Shown here piece after piece: positions 26,601-33,981 of a stretch of DNA of 53,889 bases. The position numbers and the translations under genes are program-made. Source of the DNA: CAZYIW01 sp964647705 (GTDB lineage Bacteria; Pseudomonadota; Gammaproteobacteria; PS1; Pseudothioglobaceae); the NCBI GenBank assembly GCA_964647705.1, contig CAZYIW010000004.1, forward strand, positions 1 to 53,889. Reading direction: 5' to 3'. The notes below the pieces were generated by a model. The model ran no database searches. It was not told the origin of the DNA and saw only the letters and a program-made list of their open reading frames with translations. Numbering within the stretch: position 1 is the stretch's first letter; every line of letters starts with the position of its first letter.

Positions 26601-27115
26601 TCTAGAGATTTTGACCAAAGTGTTAAAGTAACAATCGGGACGTCGTCAATCTCTTTGGGCTTAATCAGTGGCTTTCTAGCACCCGGTGGCATAAAGTCAA
26701 GATTGGCCAACATCTTATCTCGAACCTTAATGATTGAGTCGTTCATCTTTTGACCCACATCAAACTCAACAGTAATGATGCCTTGTGACTTGTCACTGAC
26801 AGAATAGACGTGCTTGACGCCAAGAATTTGTGACATTAAACGCTCAAGCGGCTTGACCACAATATTGGCCACTTCATCGGAAGAAGCACCAGGATATTCC
26901 ACAAATAGATCAATCATTGGCACTGAGATTTGTGGATCTTCTTGCCTTGGTGTGGCAATCAGACCAATGATGCCAGCGCCAAGCATGGCGAAGAAAATAA
27001 TAATCGAAAGTGGAGAGGTGATAAAGGCTTTGGTCAGCTTACCTGCAATGCCTAAATCGTGCTCTTCCTGAGACTCACTCAATGTGTTTGACTTACTGGT
27101 TTTTTTGTCTGCCAT
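23618..27115 (-). CDS. RND efflux permease (AcrB/HAE1-like)
   Basis: Proton-driven inner-membrane exporter of 1165 residues. It has the 12-segment RND layout with two large periplasmic loops: first helix about 30-50, then TPRQEDPQISVPM; TM4 carries the proton-relay Asp pair in GILVDDAIVVTENIYRRW; the second half includes GWIALAGIIVRNSILLVDF. After the last membrane segment there is an unusual tail of about 79 residues (1087-1165), very rich in Lys and Asp, that ordinary AcrB proteins lack. It is encoded ten bases after its adaptor. No TolC-like gene is adjacent. The substrate is unknown: the TM4 Asp pair fits drug or lipophile exporters, not the metal-type CusA. Confidence 0.9.
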   Translation of the reverse strand: MADKKTSKSNTLSESQEEHDLGIAGKLTKAFITSPLSIIIFFAMLGAGIIGLIATPRQEDPQISVPMIDLFVEYPGASSDEVANIVVKPLERLMSQILGVKHVYSVSDKSQGIITVEFDVGQKMNDSIIKVRDKMLANLDFMPPGARKPLIKPKEIDDVPIVTLTLWSKSLDDGQLRSLALELLQQLEKVQDTNNGFVVGGRKEIFHVDIYPGRLAGYNVSIQQISNTIGSANVRGHTGSIELNGYNMEVYSGDFFNKVEDIENLVVTVVNGKPVYVRDVADVYYAPEDTHQMVNYYTGRAYDGMEKATGEQAVTVAVAKKYGTNGVKVANDILEKVEELKGRLIPDNVEVSVTRNYGQTAKDKVNALIIKLFIATGAVTILVWFALGTRPAIVVTLVIPVVLLMTIFSAWIFGMTIDRVSLFALIFSIGILVDDAIVVTENIYRRWLIDNKITIKTAIDAVREVGNPTILATFTVVAALVPMAAVRGMMGPYMAPIPILGSVAMMFSLFAAFVFTPYFIMKIVPPLDVLHKMHEKEEKEAKKLHAFFHGTISKLYDIKVFGWSFLLGLVAAFFLSMSMFYTTSVAVKMLPLDNKSEFGVVVDMPDGTALANTGSVLHQMAQVLRNIPEVVAIQSYTGTAKPFDFNGLVRHYYLRQNSSEGELQIQLASKDDRDRSSHEIALEARDLLKQIAADAGANYAVVEMPPGPPVLRPVVAEVYGPDKTTRRQLANDLTELFKESGTMTDIDNLMRDEYPVIDFEVNTEKASRFGVSVQTIKETLAMAMSSYNIGTIRLKNALEPSRICIQVPLSKRSQLSYLTQLPVSSQYGGMIPISELGSFAYKKQDDLIFHKDLADVEYVLGEPIGRLSAPIYAMFAVDDLLLRYQTIDGEQLQGEYLGPPKNQNVPGFEWGGEWTVTYETFRDMGMAFGVALVVIYMLVVWQFGNFIVPAVIMAPIPLTLLGIVPGHWLLGAEFTATSMIGWIALAGIIVRNSILLVDFTVQEYAKGVPFFDAVVNSCSSRTRPILITAFALVGGSSVILADPIFQGMAISLLFGVLISTVLTLIVIPLGTLSAGEASCRNIAVNMGLLPGDADEDAKYNKEKPAKKSQKQDKSDKPARDPKKWIQAALRKNKEKDQSAKDDKPKKDSKKVNSNDLLKKEDKNDV

Positions 27116-27125
27116 GATTTAATAG

Positions 27126-28274
27126 TTAGATGCTCATTCCTGAAACCATTAAGATATTGGGGTTAGTGACAATTTTTTCACCAATTTTTAACCCAGATAA
27201 AACACTCTTTTTATCGCTACCAACTTGCTCGCCTAAACGAATGAATCGTAGCTCGGTTTTATTGGTATTAGGATTAATTACAAATACACTAGGCAATGAT
27301 GAGCGCCACATAATAGCTGCCTCTGGAACAATGGCTGTTAAGTTGCCAGAATCTGTTTCGAAAATCTCAACTTCAGCGTAAGCACCAGCCAGAACTGGAA
27401 CATTGGCTGGCAGGTCGAATTTAACCTTAACAGAATGTTTGTTACCGTCAGCAATTGGGTAAATTTGAGACAAAGTAGCATTAACCACAATATTGGCAAT
27501 ATCAAGTTTAATACGATATTTTTTATCAACTTTTAAACTACGTACCAAACGTGAAGGTACATTTACTTCAACTTGAAGATCGGTAATGTTGGCAAATTTA
27601 ATCAGTGTTTGACCTGGAGACACCACATCGCCTTCATTAACATTTTTAGAGATAATGACTCCATCAAAAGGTGCGGAAACATTGGCATCTTTTAGTCTGT
27701 CTTCAATTTGTTTTAGGTTATTCTCTGCTTGCTTTAAGCGGTTTTTAGCCTGTTGGTAATCGGTGTAACGTGAGGTTCTGTTAGCAAATTTGTCAAACTC
27801 TGGATTACCCTGCCCTGACATTTTTAGCATCGGATCAGTAAACATGGAAAACATACCAGGAATACCACCAAACATGGAGTTTGAGTTAGGTGAAACTATC
27901 GATTGAGAATATTGCACACCGGCATTTCTTAAAGATTCATTGGCTGAGGCAATCTCGGCAAAAGCTGAATCTCGTTGTGCTTGTAGGGATTCTTGCTCTA
28001 AGGTAACCAAAACCGCACTTTCTTTAAACATATCACCTTCTCTGCCACCAACACTCAAAACATCACCAGATACTTGAGCATTCAAACTGACTTCTGAAGA
28101 AGAGATGACCACGCCACCTAAAATAGCACGTTTATCAAGGGACATACCACTGACAGTTTGGATATTGTATACTGCGTCAAAACCCTCTGGATTTTTTTGC
28201 AGAACCTGTGCTGAAGTAGAAAGAGAAATACTGAGTAAAATGGAGGTAAAAAATGCCTGAGTTGATGCTTTCAT
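27126..28274 (-). CDS. RND periplasmic adaptor (membrane fusion protein)
   Basis: 382-residue periplasmic adaptor linking the permease to an outer-membrane channel. Signal peptide about residues 1-22 (MKASTQAFFTSILLSISLSTS, cleavage near AQ). The barrel-sandwich halves are VSLNAQVSGDVLSVGGREGD and DANVSAPFDGVIISKNVNEGDVV. Between the two predicted hairpin helices lies a Met/Phe/Gly-rich segment (about 127-165; Met at 134, 141, 144, 149, 152). It is the first gene of a two-gene operon with the permease. AGG a few bases before the ATG is the ribosome site. Confidence 0.88.
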   Translation of the reverse strand: MKASTQAFFTSILLSISLSTSAQVLQKNPEGFDAVYNIQTVSGMSLDKRAILGGVVISSSEVSLNAQVSGDVLSVGGREGDMFKESAVLVTLEQESLQAQRDSAFAEIASANESLRNAGVQYSQSIVSPNSNSMFGGIPGMFSMFTDPMLKMSGQGNPEFDKFANRTSRYTDYQQAKNRLKQAENNLKQIEDRLKDANVSAPFDGVIISKNVNEGDVVSPGQTLIKFANITDLQVEVNVPSRLVRSLKVDKKYRIKLDIANIVVNATLSQIYPIADGNKHSVKVKFDLPANVPVLAGAYAEVEIFETDSGNLTAIVPEAAIMWRSSLPSVFVINPNTNKTELRFIRLGEQVGSDKKSVLSGLKIGEKIVTNPNILMVSGMSI

Positions 28275-28343
28275 GTTTAACCTATTTTTAAGAATGAAAA
28301 TTAAACTTTAAAGAAGAATTTTATATGATTAAAATATCTCATG

Positions 28344-28361
28344 TTTATTAATTTTAATAAA
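28344..28361. promoter_or_regulatory. AT-only inverted repeat upstream of the RND operon
   Basis: TTTATTA, a four-base centre ATTT, and TAATAAA form a perfect 7-4-7 inverted repeat 70-87 bases upstream of the adaptor ATG. It could be an operator; because it is all A/T, chance is a real alternative. The rest of 28275-28505 is AT-rich with no gene seen. Confidence 0.25.
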
Positions 28362-28505
28362 TACTAAATAGCCCCATTTTATTTTTTTATAACTCATTGT
28401 TTTTTATAGTTTTTTTTGTTTTATTATTCTGCTATCTAGTATATAAAATTTCAGTTATATATTGACCTAGTAATATAGTTTTTTTTGTTGATTTTTTAGG
28501 CGCTT

Positions 28506-29456
28506 ATGTCAGTCCTTTATACTCCCGGTGAACCAGCAGGCATTGGTCTGGATTTAGTGCTTATTCATGCACAAGAAAATTTGTGCACAGATTTGGTGGT
28601 TTTTACCGATCCTGATTTGTTAAAAACTCGAGCCAAAGAACTCAATTTGAATATTAAATTAACAGACTCACCCGAGACGCAAAATTTAAAAGAAATATAC
28701 GTCTATCCAATTAGTGCTAAAAAATCAGTTCAAGCTGGGGTTCCTCAACCACAAAATGCTGAATTTATTTTAGAAACGCTCAATCAGGCAGCACAATCTT
28801 GCATACAGTCTAATCATGCGCTTTTTACTGGCCCTATACAAAAAAGCACAATCAACCAAGCTGGGTATGATTTTACTGGGCATACTGAATATCTTGCAAA
28901 AATTAGTGGTACAGAAAAAACAGTGATGATGTTGGCAACCAAGGGCCTTAATGTTGCACTTGCCTCCACACACTTGCCCTTATCAGATGTCTCAAAATCA
29001 ATCAATACTGAATCATTAGAAAAAACAATACGAATCATTCATCATCACTTTGTCGCTCAAAAGGTAAAAAATCCTCGTATATTGATTTGCGGTTTAAATC
29101 CTCATGCTGGTGAAGGTGGCTATCTAGGCACAGAAGAGATTGAAATTATCAATCCTTTGATTCACAGGCTTCAGGGTGAAGGCTTGAATCTTATCGGTAG
29201 TGTGCCTGCCGATACCGCCTTTACACCCAAAAATATGGATGAAGTGGATGTGGTGTTGTGCATGTATCATGACCAAGGCTTGCCTGTGTTAAAAACACTG
29301 GGTTTTAATCGTGCTATTAATATTACACTCGGCCTGCCTTTTATTCGCACCTCTGTTGATCATGGTACCGCGCTTGATTTGGCTGGAACTGGTGATATTA
29401 GTTTAGGAAGTTTTGAATTTGCTTTAGAAAAGACCAAAGCCCTGCAACATGCATAA
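28506..29456 (+). CDS. pdxA: 4-hydroxythreonine-4-phosphate dehydrogenase PdxA
   Basis: Pyridoxal phosphate synthesis (DXP-dependent route): oxidises 4-phosphohydroxy-threonine. It has 316 residues (E. coli 329). Blocks include YTPGEPAGIGLDLV at the start, TGPIQKSTIN, FTGHTEYLA (metal His), CGLNPHAGEGG and MYHDQGLPVLKTLG. It heads the pdxA-rsmA-apaG-apaH run, the same gene order as in E. coli, and overlaps rsmA by eight bases. Confidence 0.96.
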   Translation: MSVLYTPGEPAGIGLDLVLIHAQENLCTDLVVFTDPDLLKTRAKELNLNIKLTDSPETQNLKEIYVYPISAKKSVQAGVPQPQNAEFILETLNQAAQSCIQSNHALFTGPIQKSTINQAGYDFTGHTEYLAKISGTEKTVMMLATKGLNVALASTHLPLSDVSKSINTESLEKTIRIIHHHFVAQKVKNPRILICGLNPHAGEGGYLGTEEIEIINPLIHRLQGEGLNLIGSVPADTAFTPKNMDEVDVVLCMYHDQGLPVLKTLGFNRAINITLGLPFIRTSVDHGTALDLAGTGDISLGSFEFALEKTKALQHA

Positions 29457-30207
29457 ACCACGCAAACGCTTTGGCCAAAACTTTTTAACCGATGAGGTGG
29501 TGATTGATCGCATTGTCTCAACAATTGCACCTAAAGTGGGGGAACATATACTTGAAATTGGCCCTGGTAAGGGTGCGATGAGCCTGCCTTTATTAAAAAA
29601 ATCTGGGGAATTGCATGTGGTTGAGATTGATAAAGATTTAATATCGCTACTTAAATCTTATAATAACCCTGATCTTCATATTTATGAAAACGATGTGTTG
29701 AAGTTTAACCTTAATACACTGCCCAAACCACTTCGTGTTGTTGGTAACCTTCCTTACAACATCTCATCACCCATTCTTTTTCATTTGCTTGAATCCAAAC
29801 ACAGAATCAAGGACATGACTTTCATGCTACAAAAAGAGGTGGTTCAGCGCATAGTTGCCCAACCGGGTAGCAAAGACTATTCTCGTTTAAGTGTGATGAT
29901 GCAAGCTTTTTTTGAAACCGAAATGGTATTTATTGTGCCACCAGAATCTTTTTACCCGATGCCCAAAGTTGATTCTGCCATTGTTTATCTAAAACCAATC
30001 GCCAAAGCTTTGATAGATGACAAGGAAAGCTTTGCTAAAATTGTTAAAGCTGCTTTTTCACAAAAAAGAAAAACACTGAGAAATTGTTTAAAATCTATAC
30101 TAAACCAACAGCAAACCGACATTGACTTGTCAAAGCGTGCAGAAACACTCAGTATTGATGATTTTGTTACCTTAAATAATGACTATATAAAACACCATGG
30201 AAAATAA
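29449..30207 (+). CDS. rsmA: 16S rRNA dimethyladenosine methyltransferase RsmA (KsgA)
   Basis: Dimethylates two adjacent adenines near the 3' end of 16S rRNA. It has 252 residues. The start RKRFGQNFLTD, the SAM motif LEIGPGKGAMS and the catalytic NLPYNISSPI are all intact. It overlaps pdxA (8 bases) and apaG (11 bases). Confidence 0.96.
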   Translation: MHKPRKRFGQNFLTDEVVIDRIVSTIAPKVGEHILEIGPGKGAMSLPLLKKSGELHVVEIDKDLISLLKSYNNPDLHIYENDVLKFNLNTLPKPLRVVGNLPYNISSPILFHLLESKHRIKDMTFMLQKEVVQRIVAQPGSKDYSRLSVMMQAFFETEMVFIVPPESFYPMPKVDSAIVYLKPIAKALIDDKESFAKIVKAAFSQKRKTLRNCLKSILNQQQTDIDLSKRAETLSIDDFVTLNNDYIKHHGK

Positions 30208-30568
30208 CATCAAAGTAGAAGTTAACGTAACTTATCTACCCCATCAATCAGACACTGATAGCAAACAATTTGCTTATGCTTATACCATTACTATTACTAA
30301 CGAAGGCGACATTGGTGCACAACTTAGAACAAGACAATGGCACATTGTGGATGAAAACGGTAAAGTAGAGAATGTGGTTGGTGAAGGTGTGATTGGTCAA
30401 CAACCTTATCTTTCTCCTGGTGAGAGTTTTCAATACTCTTCTGGGGCTATTATTCAAACTCTGACAGGGACCATGAAAGGCAGCTATGGAATGATTAATG
30501 ATAATGGGGAGCGCTTTGATGCAGTGATTCCTGAATTTGTCCTTTCTGAGCCTTATACACTCCATTAA
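30197..30568 (+). CDS. apaG: ApaG family protein
   Basis: 123 residues, a single fibronectin-like ApaG domain. Typical blocks are YAYTITITNEGDIGAQLRTRQWHI and the GEGVIGQQPYLSPGESFQYSSG core with its phosphate-binding-like glycine region. It sits between rsmA and apaH as in E. coli. The precise role is not settled. Its last base is shared with the apaH ATG (TAATG). Confidence 0.94.
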   Translation: MENNIKVEVNVTYLPHQSDTDSKQFAYAYTITITNEGDIGAQLRTRQWHIVDENGKVENVVGEGVIGQQPYLSPGESFQYSSGAIIQTLTGTMKGSYGMINDNGERFDAVIPEFVLSEPYTLH

Positions 30569-31365
30569 TGAGTGATTATATTATTGGTGACGTGCAGGGT
30601 TGCTACGATGCTCTGATATCTTTAATAAAAAAAATCAACTTTAAAACAGACAAGGATCGTTTATTTTTTTTAGGTGATGTGGTTAACCGAGGCAATAAAT
30701 CTTTACAGACATTGCGACTGATTAAAGATTTGGGCGAGAATGCCAAAATGATACTTGGCAATCATGACTTTCATCTATTGGCCTGTGCACTCACCGACAA
30801 AAAAGCCAATAAAAAAGACACTTTTGGTGATATTTTGTCTGCCAATGACAAGTTTCCTCTGATTGATTTTTTGCTTCAACAGCCTCTCTCACTGGTGCAT
30901 CAAGGCGCTGTTTTGGTCCATGCTGGTGTGCCGCCAAGCTGGGGGGTTGAGCTGTTGAGTCAACAATCTCTTGCGGTACAAACACGTCTGCAATCTGAAA
31001 ATGCGGGTCAATTTATTACCAACATGTATCACAACCAACCCAGAACCTGGTCCCCAGAACTGATTGAGGATGACGCTTGTCGTTATACCGTTAACGCACT
31101 TCTTCGTATGCGCTTTTGTAGCGCAGATGACACTTTAGAGTTTGCGCATAAGCTCAATTATGATACTGCACCAAAGGGTTTTAAGGCTTGGTTTTTGCAT
31201 AAGAACAGAGAGCTTAAGTCAACCGATATATTTTTTGGCCACTGGTCGACTTTATCTGGTGTGGAAAAAGCACACATTTACCCATTAGACAGCGGGTGTA
31301 TTTGGGGTGGAGCACTAAGTGCCTTTATGTTTGAAGAAAGGCGCCTTTTTAAGGTGGGTTGTTAA
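30568..31365 (+). CDS. apaH: Diadenosine tetraphosphatase ApaH
   Basis: Symmetrically cleaves Ap4A and removes Np4 caps from RNA. It has 265 residues, with metallophosphatase motifs GDVQGCYDAL, FLGDVVNRGNKSL and GNHDFH, and VHAGVPPSW further on. It starts on the last base of apaG. Its last four bases overlap the end of the convergent dapF. Confidence 0.95.
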   Translation: MSDYIIGDVQGCYDALISLIKKINFKTDKDRLFFLGDVVNRGNKSLQTLRLIKDLGENAKMILGNHDFHLLACALTDKKANKKDTFGDILSANDKFPLIDFLLQQPLSLVHQGAVLVHAGVPPSWGVELLSQQSLAVQTRLQSENAGQFITNMYHNQPRTWSPELIEDDACRYTVNALLRMRFCSADDTLEFAHKLNYDTAPKGFKAWFLHKNRELKSTDIFFGHWSTLSGVEKAHIYPLDSGCIWGGALSAFMFEERRLFKVGC

Positions 31366-32177
31366 ATCTGCACAATACCTTCAAATACAAATTCTGCGGG
31401 ACCTAAGAGATATACATGTTGGCCTTTGGCATACTCCACCACAGCATCTCCACCAGGCAGATGAACCAAGACTGAATTATCTAAATGACCAGTTTGAACA
31501 CCGTGTATCACTGCAGCACAAGCGCCCGATCCACAAGCGAGTGTTTCACCCACGCCTCGCTCATAAACGCGCAGACGAATCTCGCCTGAGTTAACAATTT
31601 GCATAAAACCAATGTTGGCTTGATTGGGTAACAAACTACTGTGTTGAATGCGCTCAGAGATGGCTTTAATATCAATATCATCAATGTTATCCACCATAAG
31701 CACACAATGAGGATTGCCAATGGATAAAGCACCCAGTTCATGATCTTCAATTTGATAAAAATCATTGCGTGTTGTGACTTCTAGAGGAATATCTTGGGGT
31801 TCAAAATTTGGCTCACCCATGTCCACCCTTACCTGGTGATTTTCTTCAAGTAAAAGACTCATTAAGCCAGCTTTGGTTTCAACAGTGATTGGATTGTTTT
31901 GAGTGAGACCTTTTTCTGTGACAAAACGCGCAAAACAGCGTGCACCATTACCGCATTGCTCAACTTCATTTCCGTCTGCGTTATAGATAAGATAACGAAA
32001 ATCAACATTTTGCGAATTAGAAGTTTCAACCATAAGTAGCTGGTCAAAACCAACACCAAAATGTCGATTTGACAATTGTCTAATTTGCGCTGGACTAAGC
32101 GTTAGTTGGCCATTGGTGTTATCAATCACCATGAAGTCGTTGCCAAGCCCTTGCATTTTTGTAAATGAAATTTGCAT
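31362..32177 (-). CDS. dapF: Diaminopimelate epimerase DapF
   Basis: Converts LL- to meso-diaminopimelate for lysine and peptidoglycan. It has 271 residues. The two catalytic cysteines are C75 (CGNGARC) and about C215 (ACGSGACA). MQGLGNDFMVID at the N-terminus is the family signature. It is convergent with apaH (4-base overlap) and divergent from the DUF971 gene across about 100 AT-rich bases. Confidence 0.96.
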   Translation of the reverse strand: MQISFTKMQGLGNDFMVIDNTNGQLTLSPAQIRQLSNRHFGVGFDQLLMVETSNSQNVDFRYLIYNADGNEVEQCGNGARCFARFVTEKGLTQNNPITVETKAGLMSLLLEENHQVRVDMGEPNFEPQDIPLEVTTRNDFYQIEDHELGALSIGNPHCVLMVDNIDDIDIKAISERIQHSSLLPNQANIGFMQIVNSGEIRLRVYERGVGETLACGSGACAAVIHGVQTGHLDNSVLVHLPGGDAVVEYAKGQHVYLLGPAEFVFEGIVQI

Positions 32178-32280
32178 AAAGCTATTTTATACAAAAATAC
32201 AAACTCTTCTTAGCGTCAAGGTTAATAAGTTTTTAACTCTGATAAAATTCTCAATTATTTTTCAACTCAAATAACTAACG

Positions 32281-32634
32281 ATGCAAACACCCAGCAATAT
32301 TATTCTCAATAAAGAAAAAACTCGACTAACCATCACATTTGATGGCGTGGATTATCTATTGACCAGTGAATATCTGCGTGTTTATTCGCCGTCTGCAGAG
32401 GTCCAAGGCCATGGACCCGGCCAAGAAACATTGCAAGTTGGTAAAGAAAACGTCACTATAACTCGTATTGAACCCACTGGAAATTATGCAATTACTCTGT
32501 TTTTTAGTGATGGTCATGACAGTGGTATTTATTCATTTTCGCATCTTTATAATTTGGCCACAAACTATGACAAATTATGGCCCCAATATTTACAAAAACT
32601 AAAACAAGCCGGTCATAAACACTCGCAAATCTGA
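32281..32634 (+). CDS. DUF971 family protein
   Basis: 117-residue protein of the DUF971 (gamma-butyrobetaine hydroxylase-like N-terminal) family. Blocks are LRVYSPSAEVQGHGPGQ and YAITLFFSDGHDSGIYSFSHLYNL. Stand-alone members have been linked by context to iron-sulfur or quinone metabolism, without firm proof. Its TGA stop overlaps the rseP ATG (TGATGG), so the two are translationally coupled, an unusual partner for rseP. Confidence 0.85.
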   Translation: MQTPSNIILNKEKTRLTITFDGVDYLLTSEYLRVYSPSAEVQGHGPGQETLQVGKENVTITRIEPTGNYAITLFFSDGHDSGIYSFSHLYNLATNYDKLWPQYLQKLKQAGHKHSQI

Positions 32635-33962
32635 TGGAATTCATCACTGCAGTGATTGCATTTATCATTGCCATTGGTTTGTTGGTAAGTGTGCATGAAT
32701 TTGGCCATTTTATTGTGGCCAAAAAGCTTGGCGTTAAAGTATTAAGATTTTCAATCGGCTTTGGCACCAAGATTAAATCTTGGCAAAGAGGTGAAACCGA
32801 ATACAGTATTTGTGCCCTCCCCTTGGGTGGATTTGTCAAAATGCTGGACGAAAATGAAACTAAGGTTGACGAATCAGAAAAGCATCGAGCCTTTAACCGT
32901 CAAAGTGTGTATAAACGAATTGCCATTGTTGTTGCTGGGCCACTTGCTAATTTTCTCTTTGCCATTTTTGCCTATACCTTAATTTTTGTCATCGGCACCA
33001 CAGGCATTAAGCCTATTATCGAATCTGTTGAACCAAATTCTATTGCCCAACAAGCTGGTCTCACTGCTGGGGATCAGCTGCTGAGTATTAATAATCAACA
33101 AACACCAACCATTGGTGAATTTAGCGCAAATTTTATTGCCTCAAGCACACAACACGAGCAACAAGTAGAGGTGTTGTCAAAGAATAATGATTTTAAAACA
33201 CTGACATTTCTAACAACTGATGATTTTCTTCAAAACCCCAATCAGGGGCTAGAGAAATATTTAGGTTTTCGCTTTGCCATGCCTGAGCTAGAGGCTGTTA
33301 TAGATTCGGTTGTTGAAGGCTCTGCAGCCGACATCGCTGGCATTTTATCTGGAGATAGAATCTTAAAAGCCAATGAAATCCAGATCCATAATTGGTCTGA
33401 TTTTGTAGGGGTTATCAAAAATAGCAATGGAGTTAGCATTCCAGTGTTGATTAAGCGCAATGAAAAAACTCATATGTTGGAGTTAACACCCAAAGAAATT
33501 AATGGTTCTGTTAAGGCTGGTGTTAGTGTCTTTGTGCCAGATAACTTTTTAGATGACTGGCAAGTAATGGTTAAAAAAGATTTTTTTGATGCGTTTTATA
33601 CTGCTAATCAAAAGGTTTGGCAACTGAGCGCTTTGAATCTAGTCATGATTAAAAAAATGCTCTTAGGTGAGGCTTCGGTTGAGCAAATCAGCGGGCCAAT
33701 TAGTATTGCCAACTACGCAGGAAAGACTGCAACCATGGGTTTAGTGGCTTTTTTGTCGTTTTTGGCGTTGATTAGTATCGGACTTGGGCTTATCAACCTA
33801 TTGCCGATTCCTGTGCTCGATGGTGGTCACCTATTGTTCTATTTTATTGAAATAATCAAAGGCTCTCCAATTAATCAAAACACGCAACAAATTTTCTTAA
33901 AAATTGGACTGATGCTTATCTTGTTGTTAACAGGTATTGCAATGTATAATGACCTATCCTAA
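32634..33962 (+). CDS. rseP: Site-2 protease RseP
   Basis: Intramembrane zinc protease that cuts the anti-sigma factor RseA in the envelope stress pathway. It has 442 residues. The zinc motif HEFGH is at 21-25 in the first membrane segment, two PDZ domains span about 110-300, and the third zinc ligand lies in LLPIPVLDGGHLL. It precedes bamA by 19 bases, as in other gammaproteobacteria, tying the protease to outer-membrane assembly genes. Confidence 0.95.
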   Translation: MEFITAVIAFIIAIGLLVSVHEFGHFIVAKKLGVKVLRFSIGFGTKIKSWQRGETEYSICALPLGGFVKMLDENETKVDESEKHRAFNRQSVYKRIAIVVAGPLANFLFAIFAYTLIFVIGTTGIKPIIESVEPNSIAQQAGLTAGDQLLSINNQQTPTIGEFSANFIASSTQHEQQVEVLSKNNDFKTLTFLTTDDFLQNPNQGLEKYLGFRFAMPELEAVIDSVVEGSAADIAGILSGDRILKANEIQIHNWSDFVGVIKNSNGVSIPVLIKRNEKTHMLELTPKEINGSVKAGVSVFVPDNFLDDWQVMVKKDFFDAFYTANQKVWQLSALNLVMIKKMLLGEASVEQISGPISIANYAGKTATMGLVAFLSFLALISIGLGLINLLPIPVLDGGHLLFYFIEIIKGSPINQNTQQIFLKIGLMLILLLTGIAMYNDLS

Positions 33963-33981
33963 ATTTTATGGACCAACAAGG

